Assembly: GCA_963662905.2 (NCBI GenBank)
Contig: CAXXFD010000003.1
Location: 62,001 to 126,000 of the forward strand
Direction: 5' to 3'
Length of the DNA stretch: 64,000 nucleotides
Origin: G963662905 sp963662905
Lineage (GTDB): Bacteria > Bacteroidota > Bacteroidia > Bacteroidales > WRLA01
Shown here: in pieces, positions 16,919-25,427 of the stretch
Numbering within the stretch: the stretch's first letter is position 1
How the letters are laid out: every line of letters begins with the position of its first letter
Made by a program: the position numbers and the translations under genes
Notes under the pieces: generated by a model
Databases searched by the model: none
What the model saw: the letters and a program-made list of their open reading frames with translations, nothing else
What the model was told of the DNA's origin: nothing

Positions 16919-19309
16919 ATGATTGACAAAAAGAAATTATCGGAAAGAGATATTTGCACAAAATATATCACTCCTGCATTAGAAAACGCAGGTTGGGATA
17001 AGCATTTGCAAATACAGGAGGAAGTTTCTTTTACTGATGGAAAAATATATGTTCGGGGAAAATTTACTGCAAGAGGACAACGAAAACGGGCTGATTACAT
17101 TCTGTATTACAAACCCAATATTCCGATAGCGATAATTGAAGCCAAAGACAACAACCATTCGGTAAGGGCTGGAATCCAACAAGGACTTGATTATGCAAGA
17201 ATTTTAGATATTCCTTGTGTTTTCAGTAGTAATGGAGATGGATTCCTTTTTCACGACAGGACTGCTACCGATGGAAATATTGAAAAGGAAATTGGATTAA
17301 ATGAATTTCCAACACCCGAAGAACTTTGGGAAAAATACAAGCAATACAAAGGAATTACTACTCCCGATGCTGAAAAAATTGCTTCACAGGATTATTTCTT
17401 TGATGGTTCAGGTCGCAGACCAAGATATTACCAGCAAATTGCCGTAAACAGAGCCGTTGAAGCTATTGCAAACGGACAAAACAGGATTTTGCTTGTAATG
17501 GCAACTGGAACTGGCAAAACTTACACTGCTTTTCAAATCATTCACCGACTTTGGAAAAGTGGAGCAAAGAAACGAATCTTGTTTTTGGCTGACCGTAACG
17601 CTTTGATTGACCAAACAAAACGAGGCGATTTCAAACACTTCAAAGACAAAATGACTGTGGTAAAACACAGGCAGATTGATAAGAGTTTTGAATTCTATTT
17701 GGCGTTGTATCAAGGCCTTTCTGGAAATGATGAGTCTGCAAATGTGTATCGCCAGTTTTCAAGGGAATTTTTCGACTTGATTGTAATTGATGAGTGCCAT
17801 AGAGGAAGTGCAAAAGAAGATAGCAGTTGGCGAGAAATTCTAAACTATTTCAAAACAGCAACTCATATTGGTTTAACAGCAACTCCGAAAGAGACAAACG
17901 AAGCTTCTAATATAGAATATTTTGGAGATCCAATTTATTCTTATTCATTAAGACAAGGTATTGATGATGGTTTTCTTGCACCTTATCGTGTTATCAGAAT
18001 TGCATTAAATGTTGATGCAGAAGGATGGCGACCCGAACAAGGGCAAACGGATGTAAACGGAAATGAAATTGAGGACAGAATATACAACAGACGTGATTTT
18101 GATAAAAACCTTGTAATTGAGGAGCGTACCGACTTAGTTGCCAAAAAACTAAGCGAGTTTCTGAAAGGCTACGACCGTTTTGCAAAATCCATTGTTTTCT
18201 GTGTTGACATTGACCATGCCGAACGGATGCGTACTGCATTGGCAAAACAAAATCCTGATTTAGTTGCTGAAAACTACAAATACATTATGCAGATTACAGG
18301 CGACAATGACGAGGGAAAACGGGAATTAGATAATTTTATAAATCCCGAGGAAAAATATCCTGTAATTGCCACAACATCGGAACTAATGACAACTGGCGTG
18401 GATGCTCAGACTTGTAAAGTTATTGTGCTGGATGCCAACATTAATTCAATGACCAAGTTCAAACAAATAATCGGTCGAGGAACAAGAATAAATGAAGAAT
18501 ACGGCAAACTGTATTTTACAATTCTGGACTTTAGAAACGCCACCGATTTATTTGCCGACCCCGATTTTGACGGCGATCCGATAAGGATAAAACATGTTTC
18601 GGAAGATACCGACTTAGTAGATATAATTGACGAAGAAGAAACAAACGAAGAACCAATAATTGACGAAGAAACTGGCGAAGAAATTATTCTTGAACCACCA
18701 GTTATTCCTGAACCTCCAATTATTGTTGACCCTCCAACGCCAAGAGAAAAGGTTGTTGTAAATGGCGTTGATGTTTCGGTATTGATTAGTCGTGAACTTC
18801 ATTTCGACCAGCACGGAAAACCAATTACAACAAGTCTGAAAGACCATACAAGGGAAATTATTCAAGGTCAGTTCGCTTCGTTAGACGAGTTCTTAAACAA
18901 ATGGAACACAACCGAACGAAAAGAAGCAATTATTGCAGAATTAATAGAGCAAGGTGTAATGGTGGAAGCTTTGTATGAAGCAGTTGATAAGCAGGTTGAT
19001 TTATTCGACCTGATTTGTCATGTGGCTTACGACCAGCCACCAATGACCCGAAAAGAACGGGCAAACAATGTAAAAAAACGCAATTATTTCACAAAATATG
19101 GCGACCAAGCCCGAAATGTGTTAGAAGCTTTACTGGATAAATATGCCGATGAAGGAATTGAAAACATGGAGAGCATGGAAGTTTTACAGGTAAAACCATT
19201 AAGCGATTTTGGTTCTACACTTGAAATCGTAAACGGTATTTTTGGTAGCCGTGAGAAATATTTGCAAGCAATTAAAGATTTAGAAAACGAATTATATAAA
19301 GTAGCATAA
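16919..19309 (+). CDS. hsdR: Type I restriction enzyme, R subunit
   Basis: 796 residues. An N-terminal PD-(D/E)xK nuclease domain (Glu74-x-Lys76 in AIIEAKD) is followed by a superfamily 2 translocase: Walker A MATGTGKT (194-201), DECH box (291-294), motif III LTATPKE and motif VI IGRGTRINEEYGK. A proline-rich acidic linker (about 565-610) precedes an EcoEI-type C-terminal domain that contacts the methylase. It is intact. Its stop overlaps the next start by one base (TAATG). It needs HsdM and HsdS to cut DNA, and HsdM is currently broken. Confidence 0.96.
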   Translation: MIDKKKLSERDICTKYITPALENAGWDKHLQIQEEVSFTDGKIYVRGKFTARGQRKRADYILYYKPNIPIAIIEAKDNNHSVRAGIQQGLDYARILDIPCVFSSNGDGFLFHDRTATDGNIEKEIGLNEFPTPEELWEKYKQYKGITTPDAEKIASQDYFFDGSGRRPRYYQQIAVNRAVEAIANGQNRILLVMATGTGKTYTAFQIIHRLWKSGAKKRILFLADRNALIDQTKRGDFKHFKDKMTVVKHRQIDKSFEFYLALYQGLSGNDESANVYRQFSREFFDLIVIDECHRGSAKEDSSWREILNYFKTATHIGLTATPKETNEASNIEYFGDPIYSYSLRQGIDDGFLAPYRVIRIALNVDAEGWRPEQGQTDVNGNEIEDRIYNRRDFDKNLVIEERTDLVAKKLSEFLKGYDRFAKSIVFCVDIDHAERMRTALAKQNPDLVAENYKYIMQITGDNDEGKRELDNFINPEEKYPVIATTSELMTTGVDAQTCKVIVLDANINSMTKFKQIIGRGTRINEEYGKLYFTILDFRNATDLFADPDFDGDPIRIKHVSEDTDLVDIIDEEETNEEPIIDEETGEEIILEPPVIPEPPIIVDPPTPREKVVVNGVDVSVLISRELHFDQHGKPITTSLKDHTREIIQGQFASLDEFLNKWNTTERKEAIIAELIEQGVMVEALYEAVDKQVDLFDLICHVAYDQPPMTRKERANNVKKRNYFTKYGDQARNVLEALLDKYADEGIENMESMEVLQVKPLSDFGSTLEIVNGIFGSREKYLQAIKDLENELYKVA

Positions 19310-20928
19310 TGGCATCAAATTATTTAGCAAGATTATCAGCCACAGAAAGGCAGGAATTAATAGAAAAACTATGGGATATACAAAATGGTGTTTGTTTTAT
19401 TACAGAAGAAAATATCGATTTAGTCCTGCATAAAGACGTTCTGGATATTGATCACGTTGTACCTTCTAAGCTTGGTGGAAAAGATGACCCTAGCAATTTT
19501 GCTCTAACTTTTGCTTCAGCAAATAGATCTAAGCAAGCATCAGATTTAAAATTAGCAAGAATCCTACATCGATTCAAAAAAATACAGGATAAGATTCAAG
19601 AAGAAGAAGATCGTAGCCCTAATTTAGATGATATTATCAAAACAAGGGGAGGGTCGAAATATTCTTTAAAGTTTAGAAGAGAGGATGGGAATATTCTTTA
19701 TTCTCTTGGAAGCATTGGCAAAAGTGAAGTGATTAAGTCTCCTGTATTTTTAGATAAATTGAGTAATCTCGAGTATTTTTTCGCTGTCTTGCCTATTGAA
19801 TATATATATCACGATGACAAAATAAACCCTAGATCAATTGGAAGTAATATTTCAAAACTCATAGATGAATTTTATTATGGAAATCCACAGCTTCATATTC
19901 AGTTAGGCTGGATTAACATAAGTGAGAATAATGAATCAAAAGTGAAAATATTTGATGGACAACATAAAGCTGCTGCACAAATATTATTGGGTGCAAATGA
20001 GTTACCAGTGCGTGTATTTGTTGATCCGGACGAAGATTTGATAATAAGGACAAATTTTAGAGCAGGAACTGTTCTACGTCAAGTGGCTTTCGACAAATCT
20101 GTTCAACGTCATTTAGGAAATACTTTGTATATAGACCGAGTAGAGAGATATCAAAAAGAGCTTAATCTGGATGCAACAAATTTGAATTTTTCGGAAAGAG
20201 AATTGACAAATTATTTCAAAGGAGAATCAAGAGAGTTAAAAAGATACATTCTTGATGCTGTAAGAGATGCTGTTACTAGAAATTCCGAAAACAAGCTTAT
20301 GGAATTTATTGACTTAGGTGGAAGAGCAAAGGAAAAACCAATTTCTTATAGTTCAATTGAGAAAACCTTTTATTCGTTTTTTATTTATCAAGATTTGTTA
20401 GATACGCCAATATCATATAGACTTGAAGAAGGTACAAATCCGCGAAGTTTAGAAAAAAGTCAAATTGTATTATTAATGAACATTATTGCTGAAGAAATAT
20501 TCATTGATAAGTTTGACCTAGATATTGGAACAGCTAGAATAGAAAATAAGATTCAGAATAATGAGGATATTGATTTAGATCATGTTCGGGCATTCAGGAT
20601 GGGTAAAGAGGAAATTATGTACAATTGGCTTAAATATTTGAGTCAAATAGTACAATCTCATTTTATTTCTCAAGGTCAACCTGTTGATGAAAGAAAATTA
20701 TTTCAATATCAGTTTTCAGATACATTGTGGGTGAACATTAGAAACTATGTAAGAAATTTATCACTTCTTCCACTATGGACAAATAATACTCTTTCTTCAA
20801 CTGTTTTTGGTGGAAAACAAAATTATCAATATTGGCATACTATTTTTACAACAGGATCCTCACCTCAAGGAGTTAAAGTTCTTGCACAGCCAATTAACCT
20901 ATTAGAACTTCAAAAACCAATAAAATGA
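19309..20928 (+). CDS. HNH nuclease fused to a DGQH (DGQHR/ParB-like) domain
   Basis: 539 residues. An N-terminal HNH domain (about 28-80) shows DIDHVVPSKLGG with Asp48-His49 and later Asn residues (PSNFALTFASANRSK), the expected metal and catalytic positions. After a linker, the segment around KIFDGQHKAAAQILL (Asp216-His219) matches the DGQHR motif of DndB-like and ParB-like proteins, continuing PVRVFVDPDED and NFRAGTVLRQ. The C-terminal 250 residues are helical and unassigned. It is coupled on both sides (1-nt and 4-nt overlaps) to hsdR and hsdM, so it is a true operon member. It may be an accessory restriction effector or regulator; this composition is not standard for type I systems. Confidence 0.8.
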   Translation: MASNYLARLSATERQELIEKLWDIQNGVCFITEENIDLVLHKDVLDIDHVVPSKLGGKDDPSNFALTFASANRSKQASDLKLARILHRFKKIQDKIQEEEDRSPNLDDIIKTRGGSKYSLKFRREDGNILYSLGSIGKSEVIKSPVFLDKLSNLEYFFAVLPIEYIYHDDKINPRSIGSNISKLIDEFYYGNPQLHIQLGWINISENNESKVKIFDGQHKAAAQILLGANELPVRVFVDPDEDLIIRTNFRAGTVLRQVAFDKSVQRHLGNTLYIDRVERYQKELNLDATNLNFSERELTNYFKGESRELKRYILDAVRDAVTRNSENKLMEFIDLGGRAKEKPISYSSIEKTFYSFFIYQDLLDTPISYRLEEGTNPRSLEKSQIVLLMNIIAEEIFIDKFDLDIGTARIENKIQNNEDIDLDHVRAFRMGKEEIMYNWLKYLSQIVQSHFISQGQPVDERKLFQYQFSDTLWVNIRNYVRNLSLLPLWTNNTLSSTVFGGKQNYQYWHTIFTTGSSPQGVKVLAQPINLLELQKPIK

Positions 20929-21081
20929 GCAACATAGGTGGAGTAATAAAATCTATAAGGGATATTTTCAGGAAAGACCCTGGTTTGAGTGGCGATGCTC
21001 AGAGAATTGAGCAATTGGGCTGGATGATTTTTCTAAAACTGTTTGACGACAAAGACAAGGAAAAGGAAATTCTTGATTTAA

Positions 21082-22807
21082 CCTTAAATCCGCAAGAAAT
21101 AATTTATTGAGCTAAAAAATGTTTTTGGCACAGAAATTTCTCAAGTAGGGGCAATAAATTGATACTTTTTATTCCATTGGGCATACATTTTACTGCAACA
21201 GGGGCAATTGTTTATAGCCTTTTGAATTTGGCTTGCTTTTTTTTGATGGCGTAAAAATCCCAATCAATGCCAAAAACACATTACGTTCCGTAAGACACAC
21301 ATAATGAATTGATTACTAAATATTTACTCTGAATTTTCAGGCACACCCCTCCCTGTAGCTCTGGAAAAAAGCCGTTAAAGCCAGGGGTATTTAGACCAAC
21401 AGTTGCTCATAAGGTCTGTCAGTATATAATTTCAAAAACCATTGCCGCCCAGAGTATATCCATTTTCCAGAAACAGATATAAACCTGAAAATAAACCCTT
21501 TAAGTCGGGTTGTCGGCTTAATGCCACCAAATACTCTTGACACCAGCCCGACAAAGTAGTTGTAAAAGTTCTTTATCATGGCCATGATGATCAAAAAGGC
21601 GGTGTTTTCGTTCATGAACGAACATGGAAGGCGCTTCCAGCCAAAATCATTGTTCATCACATCAAAGAGTTTTTCGCTGCTCCCCCGTTGGTTGTAAAAT
21701 TGTATCACCTCTTTTTCGCCAGCCTTCCAGTCATTGGTTAAAATTGAGCGGTAAATGAAGTTGTCCCCGGTGAACAGGTCTATCTGGCTGTTTTTGCTTT
21801 TTTCCCGCATAATGACCAGGCGGTAATTTTTTTGTTCGAGAAATTGAGTGAAGGGCATTGATGCCACCTCATACGCTTTGTAATTGATTTCTACGGTTTT
21901 CCATCTTTCAATTTCAGATATTTGCCGCAAAAGTTCAGCGGACTTATTGGCCCTGATATAAAACAGTTCACTGTTGGCCGCAACAACTTCTATAATATCT
22001 TTGGAGTAACTCCCTGCATCCATCCGGGAGCGGTGGATCTGTATGTCATTTTCATTCAGTAGCTTATATGCACGGTCAAGAGTTGCCGCCTGTTCAAATT
22101 TTACGTTGGCATTGCCGTCCCGGTTTTCGATATAAACAATCTTGTCCCCAATGGAGGCGACTCCCGGAAAGTAACCCTTTGTATGCTTATAGGTATTTTT
22201 TGCATCGTACTTTTCGGTGGCAATCACTTGGTTGTCATAATCAAAATCATAGCAGGCGCCTTTATGCAACTGGTTGTTCAAAAGTAAAGACTTGATGTTT
22301 AAGCTGTTGAGCCTCTTGTTGATATTGAACTCATAGTCTTTGGCCTGCTTGGAGGTATAGGTTGTATTTTGGGTTGCCAGTTCTTTGATGCCGCGCAAAA
22401 GGGTATCAGCGCTGGGGACATTATTGCCGGGCAAGGATTTTAGGTGCTTGCCCAAATGAGTATGGATGTCCTCGGCGCAGCTACCGCCACTAAAAAATAT
22501 ATTCGACAGGTTCCTGATTATTTGGCTATAAGAATATCCGGTAGTCTTTACCCTCTGGCCAAGCTCATTATCAATGAGTTGTGACAGGCCGCATTTATTA
22601 AAGCTTTGGTTGACAAAAGAAATGCCTGCAAAAGGACTTACGTTTGATAAAGTTTTTTGTATTTTCATGCCTGAAAAATTTTTCATTCTATTTTGTTGAA
22701 TTGATACCATTAAAATAGATGAAATTTTTCAGCCGTTAAACATTGTGTAAAATACTTTTACACAATGTTTTAACGGTTTCTGTTAATAACTGTTTGCGGA
22801 TTTAAGG
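21082..22807 (-). mobile_element. IS1380-family insertion sequence in hsdM
   Basis: 1726 bp with perfect 14-bp terminal inverted repeats, CCTTAAATCCGCAA left and its complement right (22794-22807). The target duplication ATTTAA lies at 21076-21081 and 22808-22813. It carries one transposase gene on the minus strand. Size and gene content are normal for the family; a 6-bp duplication is slightly longer than the usual 4-5 bp. Confidence 0.93.
21391..22710 (-). CDS. IS1380-family transposase
   Basis: 439 residues, full length, with the DDE (RNase H-like) fold of IS1380 transposases. Visible parts are an N-terminal VNQSFNKCGLSQLID, the first Asp region GACYDFDYDNQV, the second in HRSRMDAGSYSKD, and the Glu region FYNQRGSSEKLFDVMNNDFG, which is highly characteristic. 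An ATG 18 nt inside (MKNFSGMKIQ) is an alternative start. The gene looks intact, so the element may still move. Confidence 0.93.
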   Translation of the reverse strand: MVSIQQNRMKNFSGMKIQKTLSNVSPFAGISFVNQSFNKCGLSQLIDNELGQRVKTTGYSYSQIIRNLSNIFFSGGSCAEDIHTHLGKHLKSLPGNNVPSADTLLRGIKELATQNTTYTSKQAKDYEFNINKRLNSLNIKSLLLNNQLHKGACYDFDYDNQVIATEKYDAKNTYKHTKGYFPGVASIGDKIVYIENRDGNANVKFEQAATLDRAYKLLNENDIQIHRSRMDAGSYSKDIIEVVAANSELFYIRANKSAELLRQISEIERWKTVEINYKAYEVASMPFTQFLEQKNYRLVIMREKSKNSQIDLFTGDNFIYRSILTNDWKAGEKEVIQFYNQRGSSEKLFDVMNNDFGWKRLPCSFMNENTAFLIIMAMIKNFYNYFVGLVSRVFGGIKPTTRLKGFIFRFISVSGKWIYSGRQWFLKLYTDRPYEQLLV

Positions 22808-24080
22808 ATTTAAAATACAAATCGCCAATTCCTTCGGAATTGCAATGGCGAAACTGGGCTGAAGATGACGAAGGTATCACAGGCGACGAGTTGATTAACT
22901 TCGTTAACAACAAACTGTTCCCAACTTTAAAGGAATTACAGGTTGGCCTTGACGATAAGTTAGGCGTAATTATCCGTAATATTTTCGATGGCACAAACAA
23001 CTACATGAAAAGCGGAACAACCTTTCGCCAAGCCATAAACAAGCTGAATGAAATTGATTTTAACAGTAGCAAGGAACATCATATTTTCAATGCCATTTAC
23101 GAAGACATTCTGCAAGGGCTTGCCACAAAAAAAGATACAGGTGAGTTCTACACGCCAAGGGCAGTTACTCAGTTTATTGTGGATATGGTAAACCCGCAAT
23201 TGGGCGAAAAGATATGCGACCCAGCCTGTGGAACAGCAGGTTTCTTGGTTTGCACCATTGAAAACTTGAAAAAACAGGTTAAGAATGTTACCGACCGCAA
23301 AACATTACAGGAAAACATTGTAGGGACAGAATTGAAACCGCTTCCGTTTATGTTGAGCGTGGTAAACCTGATAACCCACGATATTGAAATTCCGCAAATT
23401 GAAAATACCGATGCTTTAAGTCGTGAGCTGACATCAATAAAACAAAAAGACAGGGTTGATATTATTGTGGCTAATCCTCCGTTTGGCGGTGTGGTTGGCG
23501 ATGGCATGGAAACCAATTTTCCTTTAAACTATCGCACCAAAGAAAGTGCCGACCTGTTTTTAATCCTTTTTATCCAATTGCTAAAAGATGGCGGACGTGC
23601 AGGAATTGTATTGCCCGACGGCAGTTTAACAGGGGAAGGTGTAAAACAGCGGGTTCGCCAAAAATTATTGGAAGACTGCAATGTTCACACCATTGTAAGA
23701 TTACCACAATCGGTTTTTGCTCCTTATGCAACGGTAAATACCAACCTTATTTTCTTTGAGAAAGGCAAGCAAACCAAAGAGATTTGGTATTACGAACATA
23801 CTTTGCCCGAAGGACAAAAAGCATACAGCAAAACCAAACCAATTCGTTTGGAAGAGTTCAACGACATTAAAGAATGGTGGAACAACCGCAAAGAAAGCGA
23901 AACAGCTTGGAAAGTTTCTATTGATACAATAATTGAACGGAACTATGATTTGGATATTAAGAATCCAAATAAGGTAATAGAAGAAGTTACTTATGATAGA
24001 AAGGCAATCATTTCAAAAATTGAAAAGAACCAAGCAAAAATAACTAAAATCCTAAACGACCTAAAAATATTGGCACAATA

Positions 24081-25427
24081 ATGAAATACAGTTTAGGAGA
24101 TATTTGCACCATTACCAAAGGAGCTACAGGCATTATGAAAGCTGTGCCTGGGGAATACACAATGGTGGCATTAGGAGAAGCCAATAAAACTCATAATGAA
24201 TTTCAGTTCGATACCAAAGCTGTTATTATTCCTTTGGTTTCATCAACTGGACACGGGCATGCAAGCATGAAACGGGTAAAATATCAGGAAGGTAAATTTG
24301 CCTTGGGTAATATTTTATGTGCAGTTATTCCGAATGACGAGAATTTTGTTTTAGCCAAATATTTGCAGATTTATTTGCATTGGAATCGTAAAGAATTGCT
24401 GGTATCACAAATGAAAGGAATGGCAAATGTAAGTTTGCCAATGAACCGCATTGCTGATGTTGAAGTAATTGTTCCAAGTATGGAAGAACAACGACACATT
24501 GTTGATTTAGAAGCTAAATTAGTTGAAAAGGAAAACGAAGCAGATGTTGTATTTGCCGACCAACTCACCCAAATAGAAAACCTAAACCAAGCCATTTTAC
24601 AGGAAGCCGTGCAGGGCAAATTAGTTCCGCAAGACCCGAACGACGAACCAGCCAGTGAACTGCTAAAACGTATAAAAGCAGAAAAAGAAAGATTTGGGCT
24701 AAAGCCAACCCATGATAAGGCATTGAATAGCCCGGCCTTTAAAGGCCGGGCAACTAAAAAGGAAAAACCTTTACCACCCATCAAACCCGAAGAAATTCCG
24801 TTTGAAATTCCTGAAAGTTGGGTTTGGTGTCGGTTGGGGGAAATTTGTTCTCATATCTCAGATATCGACCATTCTATGCCGAAGGCTGTAAAAATTGGAG
24901 GAGTAAAGTTTTTATCTGCAAAAGATTTATTAGATGATGGAACAATTAATTTTTCAAAAGATATTAAATATATATCTGAAGACGATTTTTTGAGATTAGG
25001 TCGAAAAATTGTTCCTCAAAAAGATGACATAATTTATTCCCGAATTGGCGCAAAATTGGGCAAGGCAAGAATAGTGCACACAAATGAAAGGTTTCTAGTT
25101 TCGTACTCTTGTTGTACAATAAGGACTTTAAATCCCGAAAATATTTTTCTAAATTTTATTTTGGATAGTGGTTTTGTTTTAAAACAAGCAAGTGGCAATA
25201 CTACATTAAATAGTATTCCAGATTTAGGTATCCAAAAAATAAAAGAATTTGTAATTCCACTTCCTCCCCATTCTGAACAAACCCGAATCGTAGTCGAAAT
25301 AGAAAAACAATTAGCAAAAACAAAACAATTAAAAGCACACATCATATCCAACCAGCAAGCCACCAAGCAATTGCTAAAAGCATTGTTGCACAAGGCGTTT
25401 GTGGTGGAAGAAACTGTAAACGTATGA
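24081..25427 (+). CDS. hsdS: Type I restriction specificity subunit
   Basis: 448 residues with two target-recognition domains (about 1-130 and 245-410), each followed by a conserved helical spacer (EEQRHIVDLEAKLVEKEN... and SEQTRIVVEIEKQLAKTK). This is the classical half-site layout that fixes the bipartite DNA target. The linker between them (AILQEAVQGKLVPQDPNDEPASELLKRI) is typical. Near residue 218-226 the gene contains a perfect 22-bp palindrome read in frame. It is coupled to hsdM (TAATG) and to the PIN gene (4-nt overlap). Confidence 0.95.
   Translation: MKYSLGDICTITKGATGIMKAVPGEYTMVALGEANKTHNEFQFDTKAVIIPLVSSTGHGHASMKRVKYQEGKFALGNILCAVIPNDENFVLAKYLQIYLHWNRKELLVSQMKGMANVSLPMNRIADVEVIVPSMEEQRHIVDLEAKLVEKENEADVVFADQLTQIENLNQAILQEAVQGKLVPQDPNDEPASELLKRIKAEKERFGLKPTHDKALNSPAFKGRATKKEKPLPPIKPEEIPFEIPESWVWCRLGEICSHISDIDHSMPKAVKIGGVKFLSAKDLLDDGTINFSKDIKYISEDDFLRLGRKIVPQKDDIIYSRIGAKLGKARIVHTNERFLVSYSCCTIRTLNPENIFLNFILDSGFVLKQASGNTTLNSIPDLGIQKIKEFVIPLPPHSEQTRIVVEIEKQLAKTKQLKAHIISNQQATKQLLKALLHKAFVVEETVNV
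24730..24751. repeat. 22-bp perfect palindrome inside hsdS
   Basis: The arms GCCCGGCCTTT and AAAGGCCGGGC are perfectly complementary and the frame is kept (coding SPAFKGRA). It is far more GC-rich than its surroundings and sits in the flexible linker before the second recognition domain. It looks like an inserted REP/MITE core. Confidence 0.7.

Larger units (their letters stand above)
20925..24081 (+). pseudogene. hsdM: Type I methylase hsdM, interrupted by an IS1380 element
   Basis: The 5' part (20925-21081: HsdM N-terminal helices SIRDIFRKDPGLSGDAQRIE) and the 3' part (from 22814) are separated by an insertion at 21082-22807. Removing it and one ATTTAA copy rejoins the frame exactly (...EILDLKYKSPIPSELQWRNW...), giving 474 residues, normal for HsdM. 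The 3' part holds the AdoMet site CDPACGTAGFL and the catalytic IIVANPPFGG of an N6-adenine methylase. As it stands no full HsdM is made; an internal start at 22840 could give a 413-residue fragment. Its 3' end overlaps hsdS by one base. Confidence 0.93.

Noticed and set aside
22820..22850. AATTCC/GGAATT stem at the hsdM junction as part of the IS
   Set aside because: It lies outside the terminal repeat and target duplication and encodes conserved HsdM residues (SPIPSELQWRNW).
22840..24081. A complete, separate methylase gene starting at 22840
   Set aside because: The frame joins exactly to 20925-21081 when the IS1380 element is removed, so it is the 3' part of hsdM.
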